A DNA stretch of 64,000 nucleotides from Carnegiea gigantea (Eukaryota; Streptophyta; Magnoliopsida; Caryophyllales; Cactaceae): positions 70,001 through 134,000 of the forward strand of contig JAKOGI010002140.1 in assembly GCA_029747015.1 (NCBI GenBank). The letters are read 5' to 3'. This document shows, piece after piece, positions 27,393-39,559 of the stretch. A program made the translations under genes and the position numbers. Position 1 is the stretch's first letter, and every line of letters begins with the position of its first letter. Under the pieces are notes generated by a model. It made no database searches and had not been told where the DNA came from. It was given only the letters and a program-made list of their open reading frames with translations.

Positions 27393-30300
27393 AGGAATGG
27401 GACCCAAGTGGATCTGGGTTCCTAAAACTAACCTATGATCTATTTTGCAGGCTGAAGTGAGAGAAAACCACCCAGCAAACAACCCAGCAAACAGCGCAGG
27501 AAACAACCTAGGAAACAAGCAGCTGTGGTATGTTGACAGTGGATGTTCGAGGCATATGACTGGTGAAAAATCCAATTTTCTCTCACTTACAGCTTCAGAA
27601 GGAGGGAGTGTGGCATTTGGAAACGGCAAATCCGGGACAATTGTCGGTATAGGTAAGATAGGTGAGTCACTCTCCCATTCAATTGACAATGTTTATTTTG
27701 TGGATGGATTAAAACACAACTTGCTAAGTGTGTCCCAACTGTGTGACAAAGACAATCTAGTAGTGTTCTCTCCAACACGTTGCTTGGTTGTAAATATGAA
27801 CACAGGAGATGTCGTGTTGAGGGGGAAGCGACACAAAAATGTTTATAAAGTGTGTATTTCTACTCTTCCCCAAAATAATTTGACTTGTTTGAGTGCTCTA
27901 AATGATGATGTTATGCTTTGGCACAAAAGGCTAGGTCATGTAAGCCACTCACTTTTGAACAAACTTGTAACCAAAGACTTAGTGGTAGGCTTACCTTCCA
28001 TCAAATTCAATGATGACAAGGTATGTGATGCATGTGCCAAAGGCAAACAAGTCAAAAATTCATTTAAATCTAAAAGGTGTGTAAGCACTACTCGACCTCT
28101 TGAATTGATACATACGGATATATGTGGTCCAATGAGGATCATGAGCAGAGGTGGTAAGAGGTATGTGCTTGTGATAGTGGATGACTACTCTCGTTTCACT
28201 TGGACCCTGTTTTTGGCTTCTAAAGATGAAACTTTTAAAAAATTTCTTGCTTTCATTAAAAAAACTGAAAAGAGGGTAGGACACTCTTTAGTATGCCTAA
28301 GGTCTGACCATGGTACAGAATTTGAAAATTCGAGCTTTATTGATTATTGTAATGAGCATGGTGTTGATCATAATTTTTCAGCTCCAAGAACACCCCAACA
28401 GAACGGGGTGGTAGAACGCAAAAATCGCACTCTAGAGGACATGACTAGAACAATGCTTGTTGCTAGTGGTCTTCCTAGAAACTTTTGGGCTGAAGCTTTG
28501 AATACATCATGTTACATTATAAATAGATGCATGATTAGACCTATTCTTAACAAAACTCCTTATGAACTTTTCAAGGGAAGAAAACCTAATATTATGCATT
28601 TGAGAGTTTTTGGTTGTAAATGTTTTGTGCATAATAATGGAAAGGATGCCTTAGGAAAATTTGATCGAAGGAGTGATGAAGCAATATTCCTTGGTTACTC
28701 CTCGTATAGTAAGGCATACAAAGTGTTTAATAAGAGAACCTTGTATGTTGAGGAAAGTGTGCATGTGCTTTTTGATAAAACTAACTCTCTAAGCGAGAAT
28801 GATGCACAGGAAGAAGACTTCGAACTAGGTCTTGTTAGAAAAGACGTGCTGCTTCAAGGTGAACAAGGTAAGGATCAATCAGAGGAAGCAAGGCCTGAGA
28901 CTGTTCTTCAGGAAAGTAAGCAAGATGTGAACCAAACAGGGGAAAACAGGGTAGAACCCTGTTCGGGACAACACCAGCCGAATCCTTCAGGGATAAATCC
29001 AGGAACAAGCTCCCAAACAGGCTCGAGAACAGGTTCTGAACCTGTTCCACCGAGTATTCCAGCTAGGATGGAGAGCGAGTCTGTCAACCCACTTTCACCA
29101 TGATCATGGAAATACCAAAGTTCACATCCTCTTGATCAAATTTTGTCTGATATTAATGCAGGAGTTCAAACTAGATCTAGACTTAAAAATTTCTGTGCTT
29201 TCTATGCTTTTCTCTCAAAAATTGAGCCTAAGAATATTAATGAAGCCCTTGCAGATTCAGATTGGGTCACAGCCATGCAAGAAGAACTTCATCAATTCGA
29301 AAGGAACAAGGTATGGCACCTTGTGCTACGGCCAGAGGATAGAACAATCATTGGAACCAAGTGGGTGTTCCGTAACAAGCTGGATGAGTGCGGAACAGTC
29401 ACTAGAAACAAGGCCCGGCTGGTGGTTCAAGGCTACAACCAAGAAGAGGGAATTGATTATGAAGAAATCTTTGCACCTGTTGCAAGGATGGAGACCATTC
29501 GAATCTTGATAGCATTTGCAGCTCATATGGAGATCAAGTTGTATCATTGGATGTCAAAAGTGCATTTTTAAATGGGTACCTCAAAGAAGAAGTGTATGTC
29601 AAACAACCCCCCGGTTTTGAAAGTAATGAATTTCCTAACCATGTTTTCAAACTTGACAAAGCACTTTATGGTTTGAAACAAGCCCCTAGAGCTTGGTATG
29701 AGCGGTTGTCAAGTTTTTTATTGAAAAATGATTTTACAAGAGGCAAGGTAGACAATACCTTGTTTCTAAAATCTAAGGGGGAACATTTGTTGATTGTTCA
29801 AGTATATGTCGATGACATCATATTTGGTGCAACTCATCATGATTTGTGCAATGAATTTTCAAAAATGATGAGGAGTGAGTTTGAAATGAGCATGATGGGT
29901 GAGCTTAATTTCTTTCTAGGCTTGCAAATCAAGCAAACTTCAAACGCACCATGATCCATCAACAAAAGTATATCAAAGAGTTACTTAAGCGTTTTAAGAT
30001 GGAGTCGGCCAAGCCCATTGATACTCCCATCTCTCCCTCAACCAGGTTGGTAATGGATGATGGTAGTCCCTCAGTTGAGGAGAAATCCTATAGGGGTATG
30101 ATAGGGTCACTCCTATACCTAACGGCTAGTAGACCTGACATTGTTTTCAGTGTTGGTCTATGTGCACGTTTTCAGTCTAACCCTAAAGAAACTCATCTCA
30201 AGGCTGTAAAAAGGATTTTAAGATACTTAAAACATACACCTGATCTAGCCTTGTAGTATCCTAGAGGTTGCAACTTTGATCTTGTTGGGTATGCTGATGC

Positions 30301-30747
30301 TGATTATGCAGGGTTCTTGGTTGATAGAAAAAGCACCTCAGGTATGGCTCACTTTCTTGAACCTTGTTTGGTATCTTCGGCAACCAAGAAACAACTCTCT
30401 GTTGCCTTGTCCACAGCTGAAGCTGAATATGTGGCAGCTGCATCCTGCTGTGCTCAGTTATTATGGATAAGACAACAACTCAAGGACTTTTGTGTTGACT
30501 AAGATGCATTCCTATTTATTGTGACAATACAAGTGCAATTAACATTGCCAAAAATCCATGTCAACACAAAAGAACAAAACATGTTGACATTCGTCATCAT
30601 TTTCTAAGAGATAATGTTGAAAAAGGAGTGATCTCAATAAATTTTTGTGCAACTGGAAATCAAATTGCTGATATATTCACCAAGGCATTGAGTAGAGAAC
30701 AATTTGAAAGGAATAGACTCAAACTAGGTTTAATTAAAACAACCTGA
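27376..30747 (+). pseudogene. SIRE pol: protease, integrase, reverse transcriptase, RNase H
   Basis: Pol lies in a different frame from the gag tail. Protease: WYVDSGCSRHMTG at 27527. GAG-pre-integrase HLGH-type zinc region: LWHKRLGHVSHSLL (27916) and VCDACAKGKQ. Integrase core: HTDICGP (28109), RSDHGTEFEN (28302) and QNGVVERKNRT (28399), so D, D and E are all present. A C-terminal GYSSYSKAYKVFNKRT block follows. RT: TKWVFRNKLDECG (29357), MDVKSAFLNGYLKEEVYVKQPPGF (29547, written here only as landmark residues) and VYVDDIIFG (29802, catalytic YVDD kept). RNase H: YADADYAGF (30290), STAEAEYVA (30412). Breaks: TGA at 29101 (CGA likely), a shift near 29540, one near 29951, a TAG at 30255 and further ones beyond 30500. 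Typical copia order with all catalytic motifs recognisable. Confidence 0.93.
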
Positions 30748-31195
30748 CCACCATGTTCTCTCTCCCTGTTGGCAAAATTTAAAATGCTATGGGTACAACA
30801 TAATAAATTTTTGTTTGCAATCAACTTCTGTGCTATGTTTAGCATATGTGAGGTATGCAACCTGCTGACACTCGTTGAGGTCTAATGAGATTGCCCTTAT
30901 TGTCCCATGTTACCTAACAAGTAACCTCAAGAACAAGCATCAGAAACAGGTACGCCTCTTGTTTGTCAAATACGTGCAACTAGTTGGGAATTGCTAAAAC
31001 ACCTTTCGAGGCGTGCGCGGCCTAATTTAATGCTAAAGCCCGTTGCAAAACGGGCAAAATCTTTAAAAGATCTTGCACGCTTCTCTCTCTTTAAATCTCT
31101 CTTCACACTTGCTTCACTCTCTCACCTCAACCGAAATTCCTCTTGCTCTGAAAATCTGCTCGAGAAACCCTAATCTCTCTCCTCCTTCTGAAAAA
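30748..31195 (+). other. SIRE spacer between pol and the third ORF
   Basis: About 450 bases of non-coding sequence separate the pol stop from the next ORF. A pyrimidine-rich CTTCTCTCTCTTTAAATCTC tract (about 31080-31100) precedes ATG 31196 and resembles a promoter/leader region. That would fit separate expression of the third ORF, but this is inference. Confidence 0.5.
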
Positions 31196-32802
31196 ATGGC
31201 GTCCCCCATCAGCACCGAGAGTTCCTCAACCGTGACCCAGGGCAACCAGTCACCAAGCACAGCCTTGCAAACAGCCACTGCCCTGTTTGCGCCTACACAG
31301 TTTCTGGCAGCGTTAATGGACGGTAAATCCACTGAACCTTCTCGCCCAATTATCTATAAACCTTTTGGGTTTTTGAAGAGTATAGACCTTAGAACAGTAG
31401 GTCTAAAATTAGAATACATTCCCTACAAATTTGGGTGGGATTTAATTTTGTTTGGTGAATCGGGCGCATGTCAACAGTCTGGAGAACCCCAAGAACTTGT
31501 TGGGTTATCTGACCGAGAAATTGGGGCTTTAGATGAACTCTTTCTGTTCGAACATGGCCTAGATGACATCAATTCGTTTCGGCTGTTTCCAGAGCAGGAA
31601 ACAGGGACCGAAACAGGGTTTGAGGTTTTTAGGGATGACCTAGGGGAGGATTTGTCAAAAGAAGAAGAGGGAAGTAGTGGTCAAATGGAGGAGTCTCCTG
31701 TCAAGCCTGCACGAGCCACACCGGTAACACAAACCATCACCCCTCAAAACTCCCAAGAGAAAAGCCTCCCTCAAACACGCCTCCACACAAGACCCTCTTA
31801 CTGTGCCCCAACCTAAGAGAGCCAAGAAGTCTACCCCGTCTGCCATTTTAGCCAAACTGACCCAATTGCTTCAGAGACGGGTCGTCAGGGGCAAAATTAT
31901 CAAGGTAAAATATTTTGAGGAACAGGGTCTGGGGGTGTTTCTGCACAAGCTGCGTGCACAGGGGGTGGTATGAGCTGTTTACAAACACCCAGCTGGGGTG
32001 TTCTGTACATGAGCTGGCAGAGTTCTATGCCAACTGCACTGTCACCAAAGGAGTGGTGACAAGTATTGTTAATGGGCAACAGCTTCGCTTTGATGCGAAG
32101 ATATTAGGGAAAATTCTGGGGATTCCCTCCACGGGCTTTGATATATATGTGAGAGAAGACAAGACTATTCTAGGGACAGCCAGGCTGCTGGAGCTCTCCT
32201 AGAAATTTAGCCAGCAACCAAGCCTGCAAACACCCAAGTCCGTGAAGAAAGGGGACATGACATCGCTCCATCAATTGATATTTTGGTTTATTATCAAGAA
32301 TGTCATTCCTCGGGGCCAGGGTCGCAATCTTGCCGATGCCATGGATCAGTGTCTTATGGACCTGATGGACAAGGAAGAGCAAATCAACCTTCCTGCCATC
32401 ATGGTTCGACATATTGCAAGAATTGCAAACACCTCCAGGGAACATGACCTGGGGTATGGTTTCTTCCTGACTAGTGTCTTTGAGCATTTTGGGGTGACAT
32501 TGCAGAAGAAGGTGGGAGCTCAGTTCATTTATGAGATTGGGAGTAACACCCTTATGGGGTGTAGATACACTTTGGTTGAGGGGTCTGCATCAGAACAGGG
32601 GACAAAAACACCCCGTCCTCTTGTTCCTGGCAGTTCCTCAATCAAACTTGAGGCTGCTCTGCAGGAACACTCTCGACTCAGTGCTGAGCTTACTGCTGTG
32701 AAGGTTGCCCTGGACGAGGAAAAAGCTCTAAATGCTAAGCGCCATGAAGATCTTCTCGCCCTTCTCTCTTCCCTTTCAGCAAAATTTTCTCCTGCTCCCT
32801 GA
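31196..32802 (+). pseudogene. SIRE third ORF (env position), plant-transposon-protein-like with coiled coil
   Basis: The ORF starts at ATG 31196 (MASPISTESSSTVTQ). It is first low-complexity and Ser/Thr/Glu-rich, with a stop at 31816. It continues in another frame (KKSTPSAILAKLTQ, about 31830), then through 31980-32202 (FTNTQLGCSVHELAEFYANC...LGKILGIP) and 32242-32802. The last part has INLPAIMVRHIARIA, DLGYGFFLTSVFEHFGV and a C-terminal heptad region (ALQEHSRLSAELTAV). The middle resembles the globular domain annotated as a putative plant transposon protein. SIRE elements carry an ORF here that has been called envelope-like. I see no signal peptide or clear membrane segment, so envelope function is not supported. 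Three breaks make it a pseudogene. Confidence 0.75.
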
Positions 32803-33263
32803 TCACCCCCCATAAGCTGTTTCCATCGGTTGTTCTCCAAGGCTGTTCTCACTTCTCTTGGTTATCCTCTCTTGCCAGTTTGTACTATGTTGCACTCTTT
32901 TGGTGAATAACAGGTTATCTTGGTTTTGATTAGCTTTGTCTTGCTTGCTTTTTGCTGTGAATTGCTTGTGTGTGACTAGGATGGCCAATCTCGTTACCGC
33001 ACCAACACACTTGAGTGTATCGCCTGTTGACTTTCCTCCATTACCCAAGTGGTGGTGATAGCAAACACCCTCTGTTTAACTGTTTGCTCCTACTTTTTAA
33101 TGATGCCAAAAGGGGGAAGATAGGATGACCAATATTGTTTTAATTTTGCTATGGACGTGTTAATTTTCTTACATTTTCGATACTCACTGCTTCATGTGAA
33201 TGTGATAAATTGGCACTAATCATTTCAATTGTCCTTAAAAGTCAATATGGTCACTTGGTTTGT

Positions 33264-33284
33264 CATCATCAAAAAGGGGGAATT
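33264..33284 (+). promoter_or_regulatory. Polypurine tract of the SIRE element
   Basis: The purine run AAAAAGGGGGAA lies immediately before the 3' LTR that starts at 33285. The preceding GATGCCAAAAGGGGGAAGA near 33100 looks like a second internal copy of the tract, as often seen in this lineage. Confidence 0.85.
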
Positions 33285-34665
33285 TGTTAGAATGTATAAG
33301 GTTTTGATGATAACAAATCCAAGTGTTGTTGTTGCACCAAACAGACTTTCTAAACAGATTTTTACTGCTGTTCTCAAGTCTTAAAACTGCTTGACTAATG
33401 GATTATCAAGAACAGGTACTCAAGTCAGCGATACAAGAACAGCCGTGAAGAACAGGTTCTGCGAAGTGTTTGAAGCACAGGATATAAGTGCAGCCGTGAG
33501 AAACAGATTCTGTGAAGTGTTTGCAGCAAATTCGTCTTTCTACAAGATGACTAGTGGTTACAACAAGATGTCTTGATTTAATTTGGTTTTATATTTTTAG
33601 ACTCTTGTTAATATGCCAATCAGAAAGTCTTAACTTACCACTTACTTGAAACGGTTTTGTTTTTTTTGGAAAATATTTCGGATCACCCTTCGAAACAATT
33701 CTGGAAACAGGACGCTCAGGGTGTTTCCAGAATAAGCTGCGAAAAATAATTTTTCACGTTTTTATCTTTTGGATTTTGAGCAGCTTCTCCAAGATTTGCA
33801 AGAAAGATTTTTCTATGGAGTATCTTACCCCTTACCCTAAAAACGGTTATTAAAATCTAAGGGGATTTGCAAAATCTTTTTGAATAAAAAGAATATCCAA
33901 TTTTTGGCAAGTGGATAAGGTTGTTGAGAAAAACATGGGCTAGTTGCTGAGAATCACCGCCTTATGCACACGGTTTAGGAAGTGTTTCCAGCTCATGTTT
34001 CCTCATCCCTTATGGCTAAAGAATTCTATATTCTTTAGGGGTTTTAGTTTCCAAAAATTTGAGGAATTGTTTTTCCAAGCACTATATAAAGTCGCTTCTT
34101 AGAACGACAGAAGCATCGGTTTTCAAAGGCAAAAATTCAGTGTTCATGAGCCTAAAAGTTTCAAAAGAAAACCGTGTCTAGTAAGTGAGTTATTTGAGCT
34201 TTCAAAGTTGGCATACTAGGACTTCATTGTACCCTATATTAGCTTAGTTGAGAAGCGTTTAATAGGGTGTTTTTCTTTATATTCTTGTTTCACAAAAGTG
34301 AGTTGAGTGTGTGTCCAAATCAAGGGGATTTTGGATGTGGGTAACCTGTCTTAGGGAAGACGGTTACGTGGGTTGTAATTTGTAACAAGGTGTGTTACTA
34401 TTGTAACGTGATTAGCCCATTTAGTGAAGTGTTTAAATCCTACACGAGGTAGGTCGTGGTTTTTCACCTCAGTTGGGCTAGAGGTGTTTTCTATGTAAAA
34501 ATCCTGTGTCCATTATTTCCGCATTCAATTTTGTTGGATTTTCGCTTCTGCTTATCTCAGGAACAACCTGTGCGAACAGGGCCTAAGACTGTTTATCAGC
34601 AACTTGCGAAAATCGGATACCATAATTCACCCCCCTCTTATGGTTGTGTACTCTCTAAATCAACA
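33285..34665 (+). repeat. 3' LTR of the SIRE element
   Basis: This 1381-bp copy has about two dozen single-base differences from the 5' LTR by eye, mostly C/T and G/A, plus a few one- or two-base indels. It is followed by the AATAT duplication at 34666-34670. Confidence 0.95.
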
Positions 34666-36202
34666 AATATGCAAAACTATAATCAAGAGGACTTTTCAGG
34701 ATTGTAATGGGGCTAAGAGTACAGGTAAAAGGGGGACAAACAATTTGGAAAATGAGGAGCTAACAGTCGAAGTCAGTGAGCAACTAACAATTGAACCAAC
34801 TACACCGCACACTTTCCTAAAACACAATAAGAACACACCCTTAACCAGATGGACCATCGAGAATGAAATACGATAACATGCCAAACACACTCATCCACCA
34901 CTTCTTTTCTTTTTCATAAGAATTTCAACAAGTTTCCTTTTTTTCTCTCCTTTTTTTTTGGGGGGGGGGGGAACATGTTTTCCTTCGGTTTTTGAAAGGA
35001 ATTGAATGATTGACATGCGCAGTAACTATACACTCAATCCCCAATGATCACCATGATACATCCCTGCATATACCAAAATGAACCACCAAGTTGCATAACA
35101 CCCAAAAGCTACCCACAAAATAACGAAGTGTTACCCCACTGGCTTTGGTTTAGAGGTAAGAGATGTATTTAGGCCAATAGCTAATAGTAAAGGGTTCACA
35201 AAAAAAATAGGCAAGGCTCAAAGGGGGTAAGCAAGGGGTCAAAACATTTAATCATGGGTGGCAGATTTGGCTATGTAGCTCAGAAAAACAAATGAATGCC
35301 TCTATCATATTATCATAATGCACCTGCTGAATGCGACTTTAAAAAGAATTAAATCAAGTTCTAGAGATGTAGTCATAGAAGAGACACACAAGAAAGAAAA
35401 TATGAGACTAAATTGATGAATTAGTCTATAGGCTCAAAATCTCACGGGGCACACTACCAAACACGCAACTAGCCCAAGAGATGTCCCACTTAAAAGGAAT
35501 AATCAATCATGATAAGGGGAGTTCAAGGGCAAACAGCATGCAAACCAAGCAATGTGGTCAAAATGCTTTCAAAATCATCAACCAAAGACATTTGCCATAA
35601 ATAATCCACAAGTATGCACAACCATGCCAACCAACTGATCACGAATGCCTTGGTTATCATCATAGGAGGGGCTTTTTTTTTCCAAAGCAATAAATCACCC
35701 TAAGCAGATAACTGGTGGATAAATGAAGAGAAGAGTAAGAAGAATTACCTCACAGTCTGGTGAAGCTCCACTCAACACATTTCCACTCGAGACTAAGGGT
35801 TAGGAAATGAAATATGTACAATGCATCACTTACCTATATGCATTATCCTACATGCTTTGCTAAATGGATGAATAAAAGGAAAACTAATGCACCCTAAATA
35901 TGCAAGGAAATATATGCAATGCACCCCACTAAATAGATATAGACATCCCCCTATGCTGGGACCCTTCATTGTCCCCAATGAAAACAGGATGCACAAGAAA
36001 AGATGGGTAAGGGGGAATACACTTACAGTCACTTGGTGCCGTCAGGCCCTAGAAGTGGCCAGAAATGCGGAGGAAATGGATAGAAGGTAGAGGAATCATA
36101 AGATGGGAAGGATGAAGAGCCACTCTAATCACCCTGAAATGAGCGTAAACGCTCCTCCATTTGTCGAATGTACTCCGACTGGTGCCAAAGTAGCTCGTTC
36201 AT
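34666..36202 (-). other. Athila 3' non-coding region, proximal piece
   Basis: Non-coding sequence lies downstream of the post-pol ORF on the minus strand. It includes a T10/G11 homopolymer junction near 34950-34972. No protein similarity was found. It joins 24379 across the copia insertion. Confidence 0.65.
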
Positions 36203-37789
36203 CTACCGACGCTCCTTGTACTCGCGGGCTTCCTTCATAGCCCGTTCCTCCTCCCTCTGAATCCACTGCTGCTCTTGCTCCTCCTGGCGGTCGACGAAAC
36301 TCCGAAAATGGGAGACTCCCTCCTCAATGAAGTCCATGCCCCCGGAGAGGCGACCAAGGTCGGCACGCATGCCTGTGAAACCCTCCCAAAGCCCGGAAAC
36401 TTCCACTTGGAGGTTGGAGAAAGACTGGAGAAACATGGGGTCGAGCGGCATGTATGCCGCCGAGGAAGAACCACCCATCTCATGGGTAAATGGTGGGTAA
36501 AGTGGTGGTGGAGGTGGTGGGATAGTCGCCTCTGTAGCAGGGGTACCCTCGGGCTCGGGCTCTCCGTGGCCCGCATCAATGTCCTCCTCCTCCTCCTTCT
36601 CCTCATCATATTCCTCATCTCCACCCTCATCGACCGCAAGGTCTTCATCAGCTACTAACTGTTCCTCCCGAGGTAGAACAGTTGCCCTAATAATCGTCCG
36701 GTCACAGTTCTAGTTTCTTTTGTTAGCCAACGTGGTGCGCTCAGCATTGGGAAGGGTGAAAAGGATGGTTTTGTGGTGGGGGTATCGAATGGTGTCACCT
36801 CGAACATCTATAATATGCATATGATGGAGGGTGCCAAGGTCGAGGTGACCACCTAGGAAATAGGGCTCGAGAGCGGAGAGCCGTGAGCTGTAGCCCAGAG
36901 CATTAGCAATGGCGGTAACAGTACCACCAATGCTAATGACATTCCTATTGCTAGTCTTAGCTACTTCCGCCAAGTGGCAGATTATGAAGGCTCCCGTGTC
37001 AATAGGGGTACCTGACAGGGCGCACCAGATAATGGCTAGTTCGGCCTTCCGACAACCATTTTGGTTGTCATTGCGACCGAAAACAATATTAGCGATTAGG
37101 CGCTGTAGGTACAGCAAGTTGAGATTATAGATATCAGTTGCCTTGGCCTGTTGGGGGTCAAAAACCCGATGTCTCCCCCACTTATCAGTATACTCCTTCA
37201 GTTTGCAGTAGGTGATGCTCAACCAAATGGGGTCAGGTCTCCATAATGAGGGCACATCTTGATAAGCCCCATCGACCACTGGAAATTTCAAAAGCTCATT
37301 AAACATCCTCAAACTCATCCGGTGGTCAATGTTGAACATTCGAAAGTAAATAGCAACCTCATGACCACCATAGTTACCATCCCAATCGATACTGAGGGAA
37401 CTCAAAAACTCAACCATAAGGCGATCATAGGATATACATTGTATATGTATATACTCAGTCCATCCTAATCTACCAAGTAGGGTCAGCATATCATCCAACA
37501 TTCTCAAAGATCGCAATGAGTCAACATGAAAGTATTTCTGCTCACTAGTGTCCCTAGTGGCTAAAAGCTCAGAACGGGGCTTTTGTTCATCATTAACAAA
37601 CTGCAAACCCCTAGTGCTAGCAAGTAAAATAAGAGGGTATGCGTCTTTAGTACCTTTAGCAGAGGCAGTTGCAGCGGAAGAGGAGGCTGCCCGTGATGAT
37701 TTCTTGGATTGGGATGAAGCCCTTGAAGTTTCTCTAGCTCGTTTCTTGCCTATGGTGCGAATTAACAATAGATTAGGGCCCAAAAGCAA
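36203..37789 (-). pseudogene. Athila post-pol ORF (Athila ORF1-like, env position)
   Basis: The minus-strand frame from 37789 gives a basic, Ser/Lys-rich start (KKRARETSRASSQSKKSSRA). A long conserved region follows with EQKYFHVDSLRSLRMLDDML, EFLSSLSIDWDG, FRMFNIDHRMSLRMFNELLKFP and ATDIYNLNLLYLQRLIANIVFG. This is the type of protein annotated as Arabidopsis Athila retrotransposon ORF-1 (PF03078-like). It is intact for 359 codons to 36710. The C-terminal part continues in other frames to 36203, with a charged REYKERR-type heptad tail. Its role is unknown; the position corresponds to env in retroviruses, but no signal peptide or clear transmembrane helix is visible. It is the longest undamaged frame of the element. 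Confidence 0.8.
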
Positions 37790-38515
37790 AGGTAGAGGCT
37801 AAAAATAGCAAGAGAATGGCTAATTTCTTTGTCTACCACCTTCAACCTCAACAATGGAGGTTAGGGTTTTAGAGAGAGAAAATGAGTATGGAATGGGATG
37901 AGTTTGAGATGAAAAAGTGAGGAATTTTGAGAGGAGAGTGAATGGAAGTGAAGGAATTGAAGAAATTAGAAGAATTTGAGAGAATTGGAGGGTTTATGGG
38001 GCAAGATTGGAGTGGGATGGTGAGAGAGAGAGAGAGAGAGAGGAAAAGCCTTTCGTGCTTTAGAGAGAGAAAGAAGAGAGTTTGAATAGGGAAGAACGAA
38101 GAAGAAGAAGAATCGGGCCTTTTGGCCGAAATTTAATATGGCACAATCGTGCCCTACGGCACGGTGCAACCGTGCCACTCTGCTGGTCAAAGGCTCGCAG
38201 AGCGAAGATGGCACGGTCGTGCCTCTAGACACGGGGTGACCGTGCCAATTTGCTGGTGATCAAATCACATTTTTTTCCTTGCTCCCCCTTTGTGGCATGC
38301 CATGTCGCCTAGCATGGGGTGCCTATGCCAACTTTCGGCCCTTTAAGTTATCCCCTTCCAAGGCCGTTACTTCTTTTTCTCACTCATTTTTCTTCTTGAA
38401 CTTTTTCCTCTCATCTCCTCCGTTTTTTTTCCATTTTTTTTTTGGAAAGCTGCAAAGCTTGGGTTGCCTTCCAAGAAGTGCTTGTTTTAGGTCTTTAGCT
38501 TGACCATTAGGATCT
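37790..38515 (-). other. Athila spacer between integrase and post-pol ORF, with GGCACGGT palindromes
   Basis: The non-coding spacer contains GA/CT microsatellite tracts (38020-38045). A cluster of GGCACGGT...ACCGTGCC palindromic blocks lies at 38147-38330, like those in the LTRs (near 23610-23700 and 45070-45190). No coding region was recognised. Confidence 0.65.
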
Positions 38516-39559
38516 CTAAGGAGAAGAGATATTAGGGAGGGCACATGTGACCTTCCCCTCAAGTGACTCATCGGCGATGTAGTATTTCAAGCGGAACCCG
38601 TTCACCTTGAACGAGCCAGTGATCTCGTTGCCAATTTTAATGGCCCCATATGGATATACGTTGAACACCTTGAAGGGACCCGACCATCTAGAGCGAAGTT
38701 TCCCAGGAAAAAACTTCAAGCGGGAATTAAAAAGGGGCACCGAGTCGCCTTCCCGAAACTCGCAGCGGTTGATAAACTCATCGTGCCACCGCTTAGTTCG
38801 CTCCTTGTAAAGTCGAGAACTGTCATAGGCATCCAAATAGATCTCCTCAAGTTCGTTCAACTGCAACATCCTCTTCTCCCCCGCTGACTTTAAATCGAAG
38901 TTTAGGTGTTTGATAGCCCAGTAAGCCTTATGTTCCAGCTCCATAGGGAGGTGACAAGGCTTGCCATAGATGAGTCGAAAGGGAGTAGTGCCAATAGGGG
39001 TTTTGAAGGCCATACGGTAGGCCCAAAGGGCGTTATTGAGCTTGTCCACCTAATCCTTGCGCGATCTCGCAACCGTTTACTCCAAAATGGACTTGATTTC
39101 CCGGTTGGAGATCTCTACTTGACCATTAGTTTGAGGGTGGTAGCCTAGTCCATACTTGTGGTGCACTCTATATTTCCTCAAAAGAGTTTCCATCTTCTTC
39201 TCTATGAAATGCAGCCCATTGTCACTTATTACCACCCTCGGGACTCCAAAACGAGGGAATATAATCTTCTTGAAAAGTTTAGCCACTACCTTGGAGTCAT
39301 TGGTAGTGTTAGCCATTGCCTCCACCCACTTGGAGACGTAGTCTACGGTAACTAGGATGGACTTGTTGCCCCTCGAGGACGGGAAAGGTCCCATAAAGTC
39401 GATGCCCCAAACATCGAAGATTTCAATCTCAAGGATGAAGTTAAGGGGCATCTCATTCTTCCTGGATAGATTCCGCATCCGTTGACAGCGATCACATGTG
39501 CGGACATATGTATGGACGTCCTTGAAGAGTGAGGGCCAAAAGAATCCCACTTGGAGCAC
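38516..39559 (-). pseudogene. Athila integrase
   Basis: The zinc-binding end reads [10 protein letters not shown] near 39490. The core has [12 protein letters not shown] (about 39410), [10 protein letters not shown] (39235) and [15 protein letters not shown] (39125-39080), giving the D-D-E triad. A stop at the end of that motif (39077) and one further on interrupt it. The reading resumes with [17 protein letters not shown] and the C-terminal [18 protein letters not shown] block to a natural-looking stop at 38516. Integrase inserts the cDNA into the genome. No chromodomain follows, as expected for the Athila group. Confidence 0.9.

Larger units (their letters stand above)
24380..34665 (+). mobile_element. 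Full-length SIRE-type Ty1/copia element
   Basis: The 10.3-kb element has LTRs of 1384 and 1381 bp (TGTTAGAATG...AATCAACA) and exact AATAT duplications outside (24375-24379, 34666-34670). An initiator-tRNA-Met primer site follows the left LTR. Gag, pol in the copia order PR-IN-RT-RNaseH, and a large extra ORF between pol and the 3' LTR complete it. Size, gag type and the extra ORF match the SIRE/Maximus lineage. The LTRs show about two dozen single-base differences by eye, mostly transitions, so it is the youngest large insertion here. Several stops disable it. Confidence 0.95.

Noticed and set aside
26570..28284. Several minus-strand ORFs of 60-106 codons
   Set aside because: They are shadows of the copia gag and pol frames, Ser- and Phe-rich complements of acidic and Lys-rich coding sequence.
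36275..36658. 127-codon plus ORF opposite the Athila post-pol ORF
   Set aside because: Antisense shadow of the charged C-terminal region on the minus strand.
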